Shown one piece after another: positions 1 to 6,826 of a stretch of 6,826 nt of DNA. The notes beneath the pieces were generated by a model. That model saw only the letters and a program-made list of their open reading frames with translations. It was not told the origin of the DNA and ran no database searches. The number at the start of each line of letters is the position of its first letter. Positions within the stretch are counted from its first letter, which is position 1. Origin of the DNA: an uncultured Bacteroidales bacterium (lineage in GTDB: Bacteria; Bacteroidota; Bacteroidia; Bacteroidales; Paludibacteraceae). The stretch is from positions 1 to 6,826 of the forward strand of contig CAIWIS010000448.1 in the NCBI GenBank assembly GCA_903912795.1, given 5' to 3'. Both the position numbers and the translations under genes were made by a program.

Positions 1-1370
1 AAAATATCTTTGTACGAAGGGTCTACGCAATTTTCAATAATTTCTTCGGCGCGTTGAATAGGTGATTTTCCACGTAAATCGGCTACGCCATGTTCGCTGA
101 TAATGATATTTACAGAGTGCTCATTTTGGTCAACGTGACTTACCATAGGCACTATGGCACTAATCATTCCGTTTTTAGCTGTCGAAGGAGTTGTAAAAAT
201 GGAGATATAGGCACTGCGTGTAAAGTCGGCCGAGCCACCAATACCATTCATCATTTTCGATCCCATTACGTGTGTACTGTTTACATTTCCGAAAATATCG
301 GCTTCGAGTGCAGTATTAATAGTAATCAAACCTAAACGGCGAGCGAGCTCAGGGCTGTTGGACATTTCTTGCGGACGTAATACTAATTTGCTGCGGAAAA
401 ACTCAATATCGGCATATATTTCTTTGAGTACAGGTGTTGTTACCGTAAGTGAGCAACCACTTGCAAAACGGATTTTGCCGCTGCGTAAAAGTGCAATTAC
501 AGAATCCTGAATAACTTCGGTATACATTTCGAATGTTGGAATTTCTTGATTTGTACCTAACGAAGCCATTACTGCATTAGCAATATTACCTACACCCGAT
601 TGAATTGGAAGAAACTCTTTAGGAATACGACCAGTTTTAATTTCGTTGGCCAGGAAATTAGCTACATTTTGTCCAATTTTATCCGTAACATCGTCGGTAG
701 GTGTAAATCCACCAACTTCGTCGTCGCGCCATGTTTCAACAATACCAATAATTTTTTTAGGATCAACTTTGATATAAGGAACTCCCATACGGTCCGAAGG
801 CGTCATTAATGTAAGTGGTAAACGGTGAGGAGGATCAAGTGGTTCAAAAATATCGTGGAAACCGCGTAATTCTTTGGGATGATTGTGGTTGAGCTCAATA
901 ATAATTTTGTCGGCAAGGTTTGCTACTGTTGGCGAAATTCCAACAGCCGAAGTTAAATATATTTCGCCATAAGGAGTTACGTCGCAAGCTTCGAGCACTG
1001 CAATAGTAGGGCGGGGCATAAATCCAAAACGTAAATGTGGCGCTAATGCCGATAAATGCATGTCGAAGTAAGGAGCACGGTCGCAGTTAAGAGCCGTGCG
1101 TAAGTCTTTGTTCGATTGGTAAGGTGTGCGAAACAAAATGGCATTAGCACGAGCCAAGGCGCCATCAAGTGAGTCACCTGTTGAAGCTCCGGTATAAATA
1201 CCAATTTTAAATTCTTTACCTTCGGCATGAAAAGCTTCAGCGCGTTTAGCAATTGCAGTTGGTACATCTTTTGGACTTCCAGCAGGGGTAAAGCCACTAA
1301 AACCAACAATATCGTTGTGATTTACAAAACAAGCTGCCTCTTCGGCGGTCATATACTTATACTTTGCCAT
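1..1370 (-). CDS. Acetyl-CoA hydrolase/transferase family protein (acetate/succinate/propionate CoA-transferase type), C-terminus missing
   Basis: Cytoplasmic class I CoA-transferase that moves CoA between short-chain acyl groups, such as succinyl-CoA with acetate or propionate, through a glutamyl-CoA thioester. The minus-strand frame reads MAKYKYMTAEEAACFV from ATG at 1370-1368 and stays open for 456 codons to the left edge. Seen in the protein: an N-terminal glycine-rich loop VGFSGFTPAGSPK (residues 22-34), the conserved GVGNIANAV (259-267), FEMYTEVIQDS (280-290) whose Glu285 is the expected catalytic glutamate, and GIGGSADFTRSA (376-387), the conserved glycine loop near the active site. 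These match the family of AarC, Cat1 and ScpC. Members are about 500 residues, so roughly 40-45 residues lie beyond the window. Met7 is an alternative start, but Met1 gives the usual N-terminal length. The exact acyl substrates cannot be read from the sequence. In a Bacteroidota fermenter, succinate/propionate or acetate exchange is most likely. The gene is transcribed divergently from the dehydrogenase at 1701. Confidence 0.93.
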   Translation of the reverse strand, partial: MAKYKYMTAEEAACFVNHNDIVGFSGFTPAGSPKDVPTAIAKRAEAFHAEGKEFKIGIYTGASTGDSLDGALARANAILFRTPYQSNKDLRTALNCDRAPYFDMHLSALAPHLRFGFMPRPTIAVLEACDVTPYGEIYLTSAVGISPTVANLADKIIIELNHNHPKELRGFHDIFEPLDPPHRLPLTLMTPSDRMGVPYIKVDPKKIIGIVETWRDDEVGGFTPTDDVTDKIGQNVANFLANEIKTGRIPKEFLPIQSGVGNIANAVMASLGTNQEIPTFEMYTEVIQDSVIALLRSGKIRFASGCSLTVTTPVLKEIYADIEFFRSKLVLRPQEMSNSPELARRLGLITINTALEADIFGNVNSTHVMGSKMMNGIGGSADFTRSAYISIFTTPSTAKNGMISAIVPMVSHVDQNEHSVNIIISEHGVADLRGKSPIQRAEEIIENCVDPSYKDI

Positions 1371-1390
1371 AAAAAAATGAAATGATTAGC

Positions 1391-1414
1391 CTTTATGTTT
1401 TTATAGACATAAAG
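1391..1414 (-). repeat. Perfect 8-bp inverted repeat in the CoA-transferase leader
   Basis: CTTTATGT at 1391-1398 is followed by an 8-base spacer and its exact reverse complement ACATAAAG at 1407-1414. It lies 21 bases upstream of the CoA-transferase ATG. If transcription starts near 1482, as the -7 element suggests, it would form a stem-loop in the mRNA leader close to the start codon. It could instead be a protein-binding site on DNA. The stem is AT-rich, so its stability as RNA is modest. Confidence 0.45.
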
Positions 1415-1488
1415 TGTTGATTTATAATTTTTTAAATTGATTTTCTTGATCTTAAACCGCGCTGAAAATAACATGCAGAATTTGAGCA

Positions 1489-1496
1489 CAAAAGTA
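1489..1496 (-). promoter_or_regulatory. Candidate Bacteroidota -7 promoter element for the CoA-transferase gene
   Basis: On the minus strand this reads TACTTTTG, an exact match to the TAnnTTTG consensus of the Bacteroidota primary sigma factor. Transcription would start about 5-8 bases downstream, near 1482, giving a leader of about 110 bases. No TTTG -33 element is seen at the usual 19-21 base spacing, so the promoter may depend on an activator. The palindrome at 1533-1558 lies just upstream of where the -33 region would be. Confidence 0.45.
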
Positions 1497-1532
1497 CCAA
1501 ATAATTTTTGAATAACCACGCATTTTGAGTGA

Positions 1533-1558
1533 TAATTACAGAAATATTTCTCTAATTA
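1533..1558. promoter_or_regulatory. 26-bp near-perfect palindrome, candidate operator
   Basis: Twelve of the 13 base pairs of this inverted repeat are complementary. The only break is the symmetric C/C pair at 1539 and 1552. The core AGAAATATTTCT (1540-1551) is a perfect 12-bp palindrome, flanked by TAATTA on each side. Its centre (1545/1546) is about 10 bases from the midpoint of the divergent region. Relative to the predicted CoA-transferase start near 1482 the centre lies at about -63, a typical position for an activator dimer. The bound protein is unknown, and no regulator gene is present in the window. An AT-rich region gives short palindromes by chance, but this length is less expected. 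Confidence 0.5.
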
Positions 1559-1660
1559 AAAAAATGGACAATTGCTGGCAAATGATAGGAGTAAAGGTGA
1601 AACTCCTCCCGTTTACAGATTGGCTCGTAAAATAGAGTAGGTTTTGTGTTGTTTTTTTAC

Positions 1661-1668
1661 TAGTTTTG
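1661..1668 (+). promoter_or_regulatory. Candidate Bacteroidota -7 promoter element for the FAD/Fe-S dehydrogenase gene
   Basis: TAGTTTTG matches TAnnTTTG exactly. Transcription would start near 1675 and leave a leader of about 25 bases before the ATG at 1701. A TTTG occurs at 1643-1646, but its 14-base spacing to the -7 box is shorter than the usual 19-21, so the -33 element is doubtful. Confidence 0.45.
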
Positions 1669-1700
1669 CAAGTCACTAAATAGTAAAATTTACAATTTAT

Positions 1701-4514
1701 ATGGAGTTGAAATTCAAACAGTTGGTTGAGAACTTGGGTAAATGCATTGATTCAAAACGAATAATCACTGACAAAGCCCGTAGGTTGACTTATGGAACTG
1801 ATGCTAGTTTTTACCGATTGATACCCGAATTGGTCATTTTGGTACACAACGAGGTTGAAGTTGCTGAGGTTTTAAAGCAAGCATCATTGCTAAATATAGC
1901 TGTAACTTTTAGAGCTGCCGGCACTAGTTTGTCGGGACAGGCCATTTCCGACTCTGTACTTATTGTGGCTACTCATGGTTGGAAAAACCATCGTGTATTC
2001 AATAATAACTCGCTTATAAGCTTGGAGCCAGGAATTATTGGTTCAAAAGCAAATTCGGTTTTAGCGCCTTTGGGTTTAAAAATTGGTCCCGATCCGGCAT
2101 CCATTGCCTCAGCCATGATAGGTGGAATAGTGGCCAATAATGCCAGTGGAATGTGTTGTGGTACAGCTCAAAACGCCTATCGCACCCTGTCAAATATCAA
2201 ACTTGTGTTTTACGATGGCGTTATTCTTAATACTGCCGACGAAAATAGCATTGCCGAATTTAAAAAGAATCATCCCGAAATTATTTCCGAAATCGAGCTT
2301 CTACGGGACGAAATAAAAGCCGACCAAGCGCTTTTTCAACTTATAAAAGATAAATTTAAAATCAAAAACACCACAGGCTATAGCATTAATGCTTTGGTGG
2401 ATTTTGACGACCCTATTGAAATAATCAAACACCTAATGGTTGGCTCCGAAGGCACACTTGGTTTTATCTCCAATGTTACGCTTCAAACTGTGACAGAAGA
2501 GAAACACAAGTCTTGTACAATGATGATTTTCAACACCATAAAAGATGCTTGTGATGCCACTTATTTGTTGAAATCGTCGCCTGTTTCAGCGGTTGAATTG
2601 TTGGATAGAGATTCCATTCGTTCGGTCGAAAGCGATCCTGAATCACCTGCATATTTCAAAACCTTGCCCGAGAGTGCCTGCGTGTTATTGGTCGATTGTA
2701 GGGATAATGACCCCGCTAAATTACTCGATAAACAATTGGAAATCAGGAAATCCATTGCCTCTATTGCCACATTAATTCCTTATCAATTTACATCAAACCA
2801 AAAGGACTACGATTTCAATTGGAAAGCACGCAAAGGCTTACTGCCAACGGTAGGAAGTATGCGCAAAACGGGCACTACGGTTATTATCGAAGATGTGGCA
2901 TTCCCGCTCAAGAGTTTGGCCGATGCAACCATCGATTTAAAAGCTTTGTTTAAAAAATACGCGTATTCCGATGCTTATCTTTTTGGTCATGCACTCGAAG
3001 GGAATTTGCATTTTGTTTTTTCGCAAGATTTTTCGATGGATGCGGAGGTGAAGCGCTATGCTGGTTTAATGGCCGATTTGGCTGTTTTGGTGGTGGATAA
3101 ATACAAAGGTTCGCTCAAGGCCGAGCATGGTACAGGGCGTAATATGGCACCATTTGTCGAAAAGGAATGGGGCGAAAAGGCCTATCTGATAATGAAGCGG
3201 ATTAAATCCATTTTCGATCCACAAAATATTATCAATCCGGGTGTTTTAATCAATTCCGACTCCGATGTACACTTGAAAAATCTGAAGCCATTACCGGCAG
3301 TAAGTGAACTAGTTGACAAATGTATGGAATGTGGTTTTTGTGAGCCAAACTGTGTGGCCGAAGGTTTAACGCTTTCGCCTCGACAACGCATAGTGCTGGC
3401 ACGTGAAATTAGTAGATTGGAGAAAACGAACGAAAATCCTATTGAATTAGCTCAATATAAAAAGGATGCTCAATACTTGATTGACGATACCTGTGCGGTG
3501 GATGGATTGTGTGCTTTGGCTTGTCCGGTGAAAATTAATACAGGCTCGTTTGTAAAAGAATGGCGTGCGCAGCATGTTGGCAAAACGAGTCTTAAAGTGG
3601 CGAATGTGCTTGCTAATAATATGGGTAAAGTAACCGCTACCATGCGTTTTTCGTTGGATACGGTGGCACTTTTCCAACAAGTTTTGGGTAATAAATCTAT
3701 GTCGGCCATTGCCGGAACTGCTCGTAAACTGACAGGAGGAGCAATTCCTTTGTGGACACCATCCATGCCCTCCGGTGCGCCAAAAGTACCAAAATGTGTT
3801 CCTTCGGACAATGAAAATAAGGTGGTTTATTTCCCATCATGCATTAACCGTAGCATGGGAAAATCGGAGAAATACGACCCGAAAGAAGCGGCTTTGATGG
3901 AAAAAACCATAGAGTTATTGCAACGAGCAGGCTACACGGTATTAATACCCGAAAATATTGAGAATTTGTGTTGCGGTATGCCTTTTTCGAGCAAAGGATT
4001 TGTGGAACAAGCCAAAGCAAAATCGGACGAACTGGAAGCTGCATTGATGAAAGCTTCGGAAAACGGAAAATGGCAGGTGTTGTACGATATGAGTCCTTGT
4101 TTTCAGGCATCGAAAGAGCATTTCAATCCCGCCTTAAAAATAATCGACCCCATTGAGTTTATGCTCGATTATGTAATGCCACGCATGCCAGTTATTCGTA
4201 AAAAGGAAGTTGTGACCGTATTCCCGGTATGCTCCGTAAAGAAAATTAATATGACCGATAAACTACTGGCTTTATCCAAGCTTTGCGCCGATAAAGTGGT
4301 GATGGTCGAAAGCAATTGTTGTGGTTTTGCTGGCGATAGAGGTTTTACCGTTCCCGAATTAAATGCCCACGGACAACGAGATTTAAAAGACCAAATACCG
4401 GCGAATTGCAAAGTAGGTTATTCCACCAGTCGCACCTGCGAAATAGGTATGGAGACACACAGCGGCATTAATTTTAAGTCGATATTTTATTTAATCGACG
4501 AAGTAACGAAGTGA
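1701..4514 (+). CDS. FAD-linked 2-hydroxyacid dehydrogenase fused to Fe-S/CCG domains (GlcD-GlcF type, YdiJ-like)
   Basis: Oxidises a D-2-hydroxyacid to the 2-oxoacid at FAD and passes electrons through Fe-S centres, probably to quinone or an electron-transfer protein. Domains in order: an FAD-binding PCMH domain with FRAAGTSLSGQ (70-80), PDPASIASAMIGG (130-142) and GSEGTLG (248-254); an FAD-oxidase C-terminal domain with HALEGNLH (430-437) and EHGTG (475-479), whose His430, His437 and Glu475 sit where family members bind metal and substrate; a ferredoxin-like module with Cys541/544/547/551 (CxxCxxCxxxC) and a second motif with Cys598, Asp601, Cys604, Cys608; then two CCG domains with Cys714 plus Cys757-Cys758, and Cys844 plus Cys873-Cys874, with Cys913 near the end. 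At 937 residues it is in the normal size range for this fusion and looks intact. It has no signal peptide or membrane helix, so it is cytoplasmic or peripheral. D-lactate, D-2-hydroxyglutarate and glycolate are all possible substrates and sequence alone does not decide. It starts 330 bases from the divergent CoA-transferase gene. Confidence 0.93.
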   Translation: MELKFKQLVENLGKCIDSKRIITDKARRLTYGTDASFYRLIPELVILVHNEVEVAEVLKQASLLNIAVTFRAAGTSLSGQAISDSVLIVATHGWKNHRVFNNNSLISLEPGIIGSKANSVLAPLGLKIGPDPASIASAMIGGIVANNASGMCCGTAQNAYRTLSNIKLVFYDGVILNTADENSIAEFKKNHPEIISEIELLRDEIKADQALFQLIKDKFKIKNTTGYSINALVDFDDPIEIIKHLMVGSEGTLGFISNVTLQTVTEEKHKSCTMMIFNTIKDACDATYLLKSSPVSAVELLDRDSIRSVESDPESPAYFKTLPESACVLLVDCRDNDPAKLLDKQLEIRKSIASIATLIPYQFTSNQKDYDFNWKARKGLLPTVGSMRKTGTTVIIEDVAFPLKSLADATIDLKALFKKYAYSDAYLFGHALEGNLHFVFSQDFSMDAEVKRYAGLMADLAVLVVDKYKGSLKAEHGTGRNMAPFVEKEWGEKAYLIMKRIKSIFDPQNIINPGVLINSDSDVHLKNLKPLPAVSELVDKCMECGFCEPNCVAEGLTLSPRQRIVLAREISRLEKTNENPIELAQYKKDAQYLIDDTCAVDGLCALACPVKINTGSFVKEWRAQHVGKTSLKVANVLANNMGKVTATMRFSLDTVALFQQVLGNKSMSAIAGTARKLTGGAIPLWTPSMPSGAPKVPKCVPSDNENKVVYFPSCINRSMGKSEKYDPKEAALMEKTIELLQRAGYTVLIPENIENLCCGMPFSSKGFVEQAKAKSDELEAALMKASENGKWQVLYDMSPCFQASKEHFNPALKIIDPIEFMLDYVMPRMPVIRKKEVVTVFPVCSVKKINMTDKLLALSKLCADKVVMVESNCCGFAGDRGFTVPELNAHGQRDLKDQIPANCKVGYSTSRTCEIGMETHSGINFKSIFYLIDEVTK

Positions 4515-4608
4515 TAATTTTGAGAGGCATTACTTTATCGTACCCATATTTGGTCAATTTATCCACAAAAAATACCAATTAATGAACATACGTTTTTTAA
4601 AATAGGAT

Positions 4609-4616
4609 TTACTTTG
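4609..4616 (+). promoter_or_regulatory. Weak candidate -7 element upstream of the pectinesterase gene
   Basis: TTACTTTG differs from TAnnTTTG at one position and lies 27 bases before the ATG at 4644. No TTTG -33 element is seen at the usual spacing; a run of T is present near 4592-4597. The 129-base spacer from the dehydrogenase stop shows no convincing hairpin-plus-T-run terminator, so read-through from the upstream gene is also possible. Confidence 0.25.
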
Positions 4617-4643
4617 CAATTCAATTTTAAATCATGTATTTTT

Positions 4644-6826
4644 ATGAAAAAGTCAATTTTCGCAATTGCATTGTTTCTTGTTGCTACTTTCAGTTTATTA
4701 GCTCAATCCGAACAACTCTTAGTAGACGAAAACTTTCAGAACTGGACCAATGCTTCGGCTGCGGCAGCAACTTCTACTATTACTAAAACAACACTAATCT
4801 CCAACGAAACATTAAATTATTCGTTGTGGGGTATCACTGTTGCTAATGCAAGTTATGTTACTTCGGCGGTTGCCAATCCCTTGTGCTCAGCTGGTTATTT
4901 GAAAATGGCCAAAAACACCGAAATCACTTCAGGAACCATGTCCATTGAACTTTCGCCATTGGCATCAGTTACCAAAATGTGGTTTGTGGAATGCACTACG
5001 GGTAGCAATAGAGGCTTTAAAGTATGGAAAAAGAATGCTACTGATGCCGATTGGGTCGCAATTTACAGCACGGTAGTGGCTACAGGATCGGGCGTAGCCG
5101 TAAACTTAACACTCAACGAAACCAATGTGGCGCTCAAATTCACCAACCTATCAGTAGGTAATTATGCCTACTTAACCGACCTGAAAATTTGGGGTATGGT
5201 AACTGGAGTTGCTATACCGCCTACAGTAAGTACATTAACACCAGCACACAATGCTACCATACCTACATCGGGCAATATTTCAGTAGTTTATTCCGAAAAT
5301 GTTACCCGTGGCACAGGCGATATCATGTTGGGTGGTGTGGCTATTCCAGAGTCGGCCATCAGCATCAATAATGCCACGGTTACAATTAATTACTCGGGAT
5401 TAAATACCGATGGCTCGTACGGATTGGTAATACCTGCGGGTGCTTTTAAAAATGGAGCCAATACACCCACTGGTTCCGCTACTACCGCTACCTTCAAAAC
5501 GCCCGATACCATTTTGCCAACACTCTCCAACATGTCAGTTGTAAATGGTGCTGCTTTGCCTGTTAATGGATTTATTTCGTTGGTAATGAGCGAGAATTGT
5601 CAGGCTGGTTCAGCCACAATTAGTATGGGAAGCAAAAATATTACAGCAGCTGTCTCTGCTTCGAATGGAAATTTGCTTTATATAAATTACAGCGGATTGG
5701 CTTACGATACCGAATATACGGTTACAATTCCAACCAATGCTATTACTGATTTAAGTGGAAATTCATACGCAGGAAGTAGTTTTACATTTCGAACTGAGGT
5801 GGATGCTAAAGGTGCACAATTATTGAGCTTTATACCCGATGCTACTACATTTCCGGGAAGTTCGGCTGGTACCACCACACAAACAGTAAATACTTATCCT
5901 ATTGAATTTGGAGGTGTTGCCAGCGCTAGTGCTCGCAGTGCATCTCCTTATACTTATGCATTTAAATGTAATTACGTGCAATTACCGGAATTACCTTCGG
6001 TGGGCGAAATGAGCTTTTATATTCAATCGGGTGGAGGTACAGTGCCTCAGGAATATTTTATTCAGAAGTTAGCAAGCGATGGCACAACCTGGAACACCAT
6101 CGAAACAGTAATTTTGGGTACAAACGATAAAAATACGGTTAAAACAGCGGCGGCTCAATCGTCGGTTCCAACCCGATTACGATTGATGTACAATAGCGCT
6201 CAACTTTGGTTCTACAATATTGACGTTTTTGCTTTTGCCAATAATGGACCTGTGGATGATGGTTTAACACCCACTGTAAGTTCTACTTTGCCAGCAGCAT
6301 CGGCTACCGATGTAGTGATAAATGGCAGTATTAAATTGGTTTTCAGCGAAAATATAAGTTTGGGAACCGGAGCCATTACACTCGATGGAAAAACGCTAAC
6401 GCCTGCTGTTGTTGGCAAAAATGTAACTTTACCTTACGCTAATTTAAAATATGCAACTGCTTATATACTTAATGTGCCTGCAGGTGCTTTGAAAGATGCA
6501 TTTAATAATCCGTGTGGGGCTTTTACACTTAGTTTTACAACCAAAGCCAAGCCAGCAGCAACGCCACGACTATTTAATTTTGTGGTGGCGCAGGATGGTT
6601 CGGGCAATGGAACTACTATTCAGTCGGCTTTTGATGCTGTACCGCTTAATAATGCCACTCCTTATCTTATTTTTGTAAAAAATGGTACGTACAACGAATA
6701 TCCTTCGCTTGCGGAAACCAAAAACTCAGTCAGTCTAATTGGTCAAAGTCAGAGTGGCGTGATCATTACCGGCGACCGACGCAGTGGGACAGGCGGCTAT
6801 ACTACTTCTACCTGCCAAACAGTTGA
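4644..6826 (+). CDS. Secreted multidomain pectinesterase (CE8) with Ig-like domains, C-terminus missing
   Basis: Extracellular pectin methylesterase that would remove methyl groups from homogalacturonan. Open for 727 codons to the right edge. ATG 4644 is chosen because it begins a signal peptide, MKKSIFAIALFLVATFSLLA, probably cleaved before Gln21. An ATG at 4634 is in another frame. Modules: a beta-sandwich-like region (21-190) ending in LTDLKIWG; SbsA/Big_5-type Ig-like domain 1 (193-286, SENVTRGTGDI); domain 2 (287-385, SENCQAGSATI); a second copy of the beta-sandwich-like region (about 388-535, ending FYNIDVFAFA); Ig-like domain 3 (543-634, SENISLGTGAI); then the start of the esterase (645-727) with FVVAQDGSGNGTTIQSAFDAVP, the family GxYxE motif as GTYNE (681-685), and SLIGQSQSGVIITGD. 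The catalytic Asp and Arg residues would lie beyond the window, so activity cannot be confirmed. Any cell-surface anchor or type IX secretion sorting domain would also be in the missing part. Confidence 0.9.
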   Translation, partial: MKKSIFAIALFLVATFSLLAQSEQLLVDENFQNWTNASAAAATSTITKTTLISNETLNYSLWGITVANASYVTSAVANPLCSAGYLKMAKNTEITSGTMSIELSPLASVTKMWFVECTTGSNRGFKVWKKNATDADWVAIYSTVVATGSGVAVNLTLNETNVALKFTNLSVGNYAYLTDLKIWGMVTGVAIPPTVSTLTPAHNATIPTSGNISVVYSENVTRGTGDIMLGGVAIPESAISINNATVTINYSGLNTDGSYGLVIPAGAFKNGANTPTGSATTATFKTPDTILPTLSNMSVVNGAALPVNGFISLVMSENCQAGSATISMGSKNITAAVSASNGNLLYINYSGLAYDTEYTVTIPTNAITDLSGNSYAGSSFTFRTEVDAKGAQLLSFIPDATTFPGSSAGTTTQTVNTYPIEFGGVASASARSASPYTYAFKCNYVQLPELPSVGEMSFYIQSGGGTVPQEYFIQKLASDGTTWNTIETVILGTNDKNTVKTAAAQSSVPTRLRLMYNSAQLWFYNIDVFAFANNGPVDDGLTPTVSSTLPAASATDVVINGSIKLVFSENISLGTGAITLDGKTLTPAVVGKNVTLPYANLKYATAYILNVPAGALKDAFNNPCGAFTLSFTTKAKPAATPRLFNFVVAQDGSGNGTTIQSAFDAVPLNNATPYLIFVKNGTYNEYPSLAETKNSVSLIGQSQSGVIITGDRRSGTGGYTTSTCQTV

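Larger units (their letters stand above)
1371..1700. promoter_or_regulatory. Divergent intergenic region between CoA-transferase and FAD/Fe-S dehydrogenase genes
   Basis: This 330-base AT-rich stretch separates two divergent genes and must carry both promoters. It contains a leader hairpin at 1391-1414, a minus-strand -7-like element at 1489-1496, a 26-bp imperfect palindrome at 1533-1558, a 6-bp stem pair (1587-1592 with 1602-1607), and a plus-strand -7-like element at 1661-1668. I see no convincing gene in it: the longest small frame noticed is 23 codons and lies upstream of the predicted plus-strand start. Neither gene has a Shine-Dalgarno sequence. A run of seven T precedes the CoA-transferase ATG on its own strand, and an AT-rich stretch precedes the 1701 ATG. 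Both fit the weak SD dependence known in Bacteroidota. Confidence 0.7.

Noticed and set aside
1043..1309. An 88-codon minus-strand frame inside the CoA-transferase region.
   Set aside because: It overlaps the well-supported CoA-transferase in another frame and resembles no protein family.
1587..1607. A 6-bp stem AGGAGT/ACTCCT with a 9-base loop, considered as a terminator or riboswitch part.
   Set aside because: No T-run follows, the stem is short, and alternative pairings (GTAAA at 1591-1595 with TTTAC at 1612-1616) compete. No riboswitch class is recognisable.
1564..1635. A 23-codon reading frame (start MDNCWQMIGV) in the divergent intergenic region, possibly a leader peptide.
   Set aside because: It ends upstream of the predicted -7 element of the dehydrogenase gene, has no recognisable ribosome binding site, and is short enough to occur by chance.
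1371..1700. The possibility of a mobile element end, CRISPR array or small RNA gene in the intergenic region.
   Set aside because: No direct repeats, no transposase fragments and no recognised RNA fold were seen; the inverted repeats fit promoter or operator roles better.
3470..3811. A 113-codon antisense frame under the dehydrogenase fusion.
   Set aside because: It lies fully within the conserved Fe-S/CCG part of the real gene on the opposite strand, and its translation has no family features.
4515..4643. Search for an intrinsic terminator after the dehydrogenase stop codon.
   Set aside because: Only a 5-bp TTGGT/ACCAA pair with a long loop is present, which is too weak to call.

Overview
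The window looks like part of a Bacteroidota chromosome, most likely a fermentative, polysaccharide-degrading Bacteroidales-type organism. The evidence is moderately AT-rich DNA, no Shine-Dalgarno sequences ahead of the starts, TAnnTTTG-like -7 elements, frequent TCG serine codons, and the gene types themselves. I assigned this from sequence features only and cannot name a genus.

Layout. (1) Positions 1-1370, minus strand: the first 456 codons of an acetyl-CoA hydrolase/transferase family protein (class I CoA-transferase of the acetate/succinate/propionate type). Its C-terminus lies beyond the left edge. (2) Positions 1371-1700: a 330-base divergent intergenic region. It holds candidate -7 elements for both genes, a nearly perfect 26-bp palindrome close to its middle, and a hairpin in the CoA-transferase leader. 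(3) Positions 1701-4514, plus strand: a complete 937-residue fusion of a GlcD-like FAD-linked 2-hydroxyacid dehydrogenase with a GlcF-like Fe-S/CCG-domain module. (4) Positions 4515-4643: a short spacer with a weak possible promoter. (5) Positions 4644-6826, plus strand: the first 727 codons of a secreted multidomain pectinesterase. It has a signal peptide, two related beta-sandwich modules, three SbsA/Big_5-type Ig-like domains, and the start of a carbohydrate esterase family 8 domain cut by the right edge.

How they fit together. The first two genes are divergent and probably share control elements. Both act in central carbon and organic acid metabolism: one moves CoA between short-chain acids, the other oxidises a D-2-hydroxyacid (D-lactate, glycolate or D-2-hydroxyglutarate are the plausible substrates) and passes electrons through Fe-S centres. 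The third gene is extracellular and would remove methyl esters from pectin. Its link to the other two is only proximity. I see no mobile element, CRISPR array, tRNA or rRNA. The least expected signals are the central palindrome and the internally duplicated uncharacterised module in the pectinesterase.
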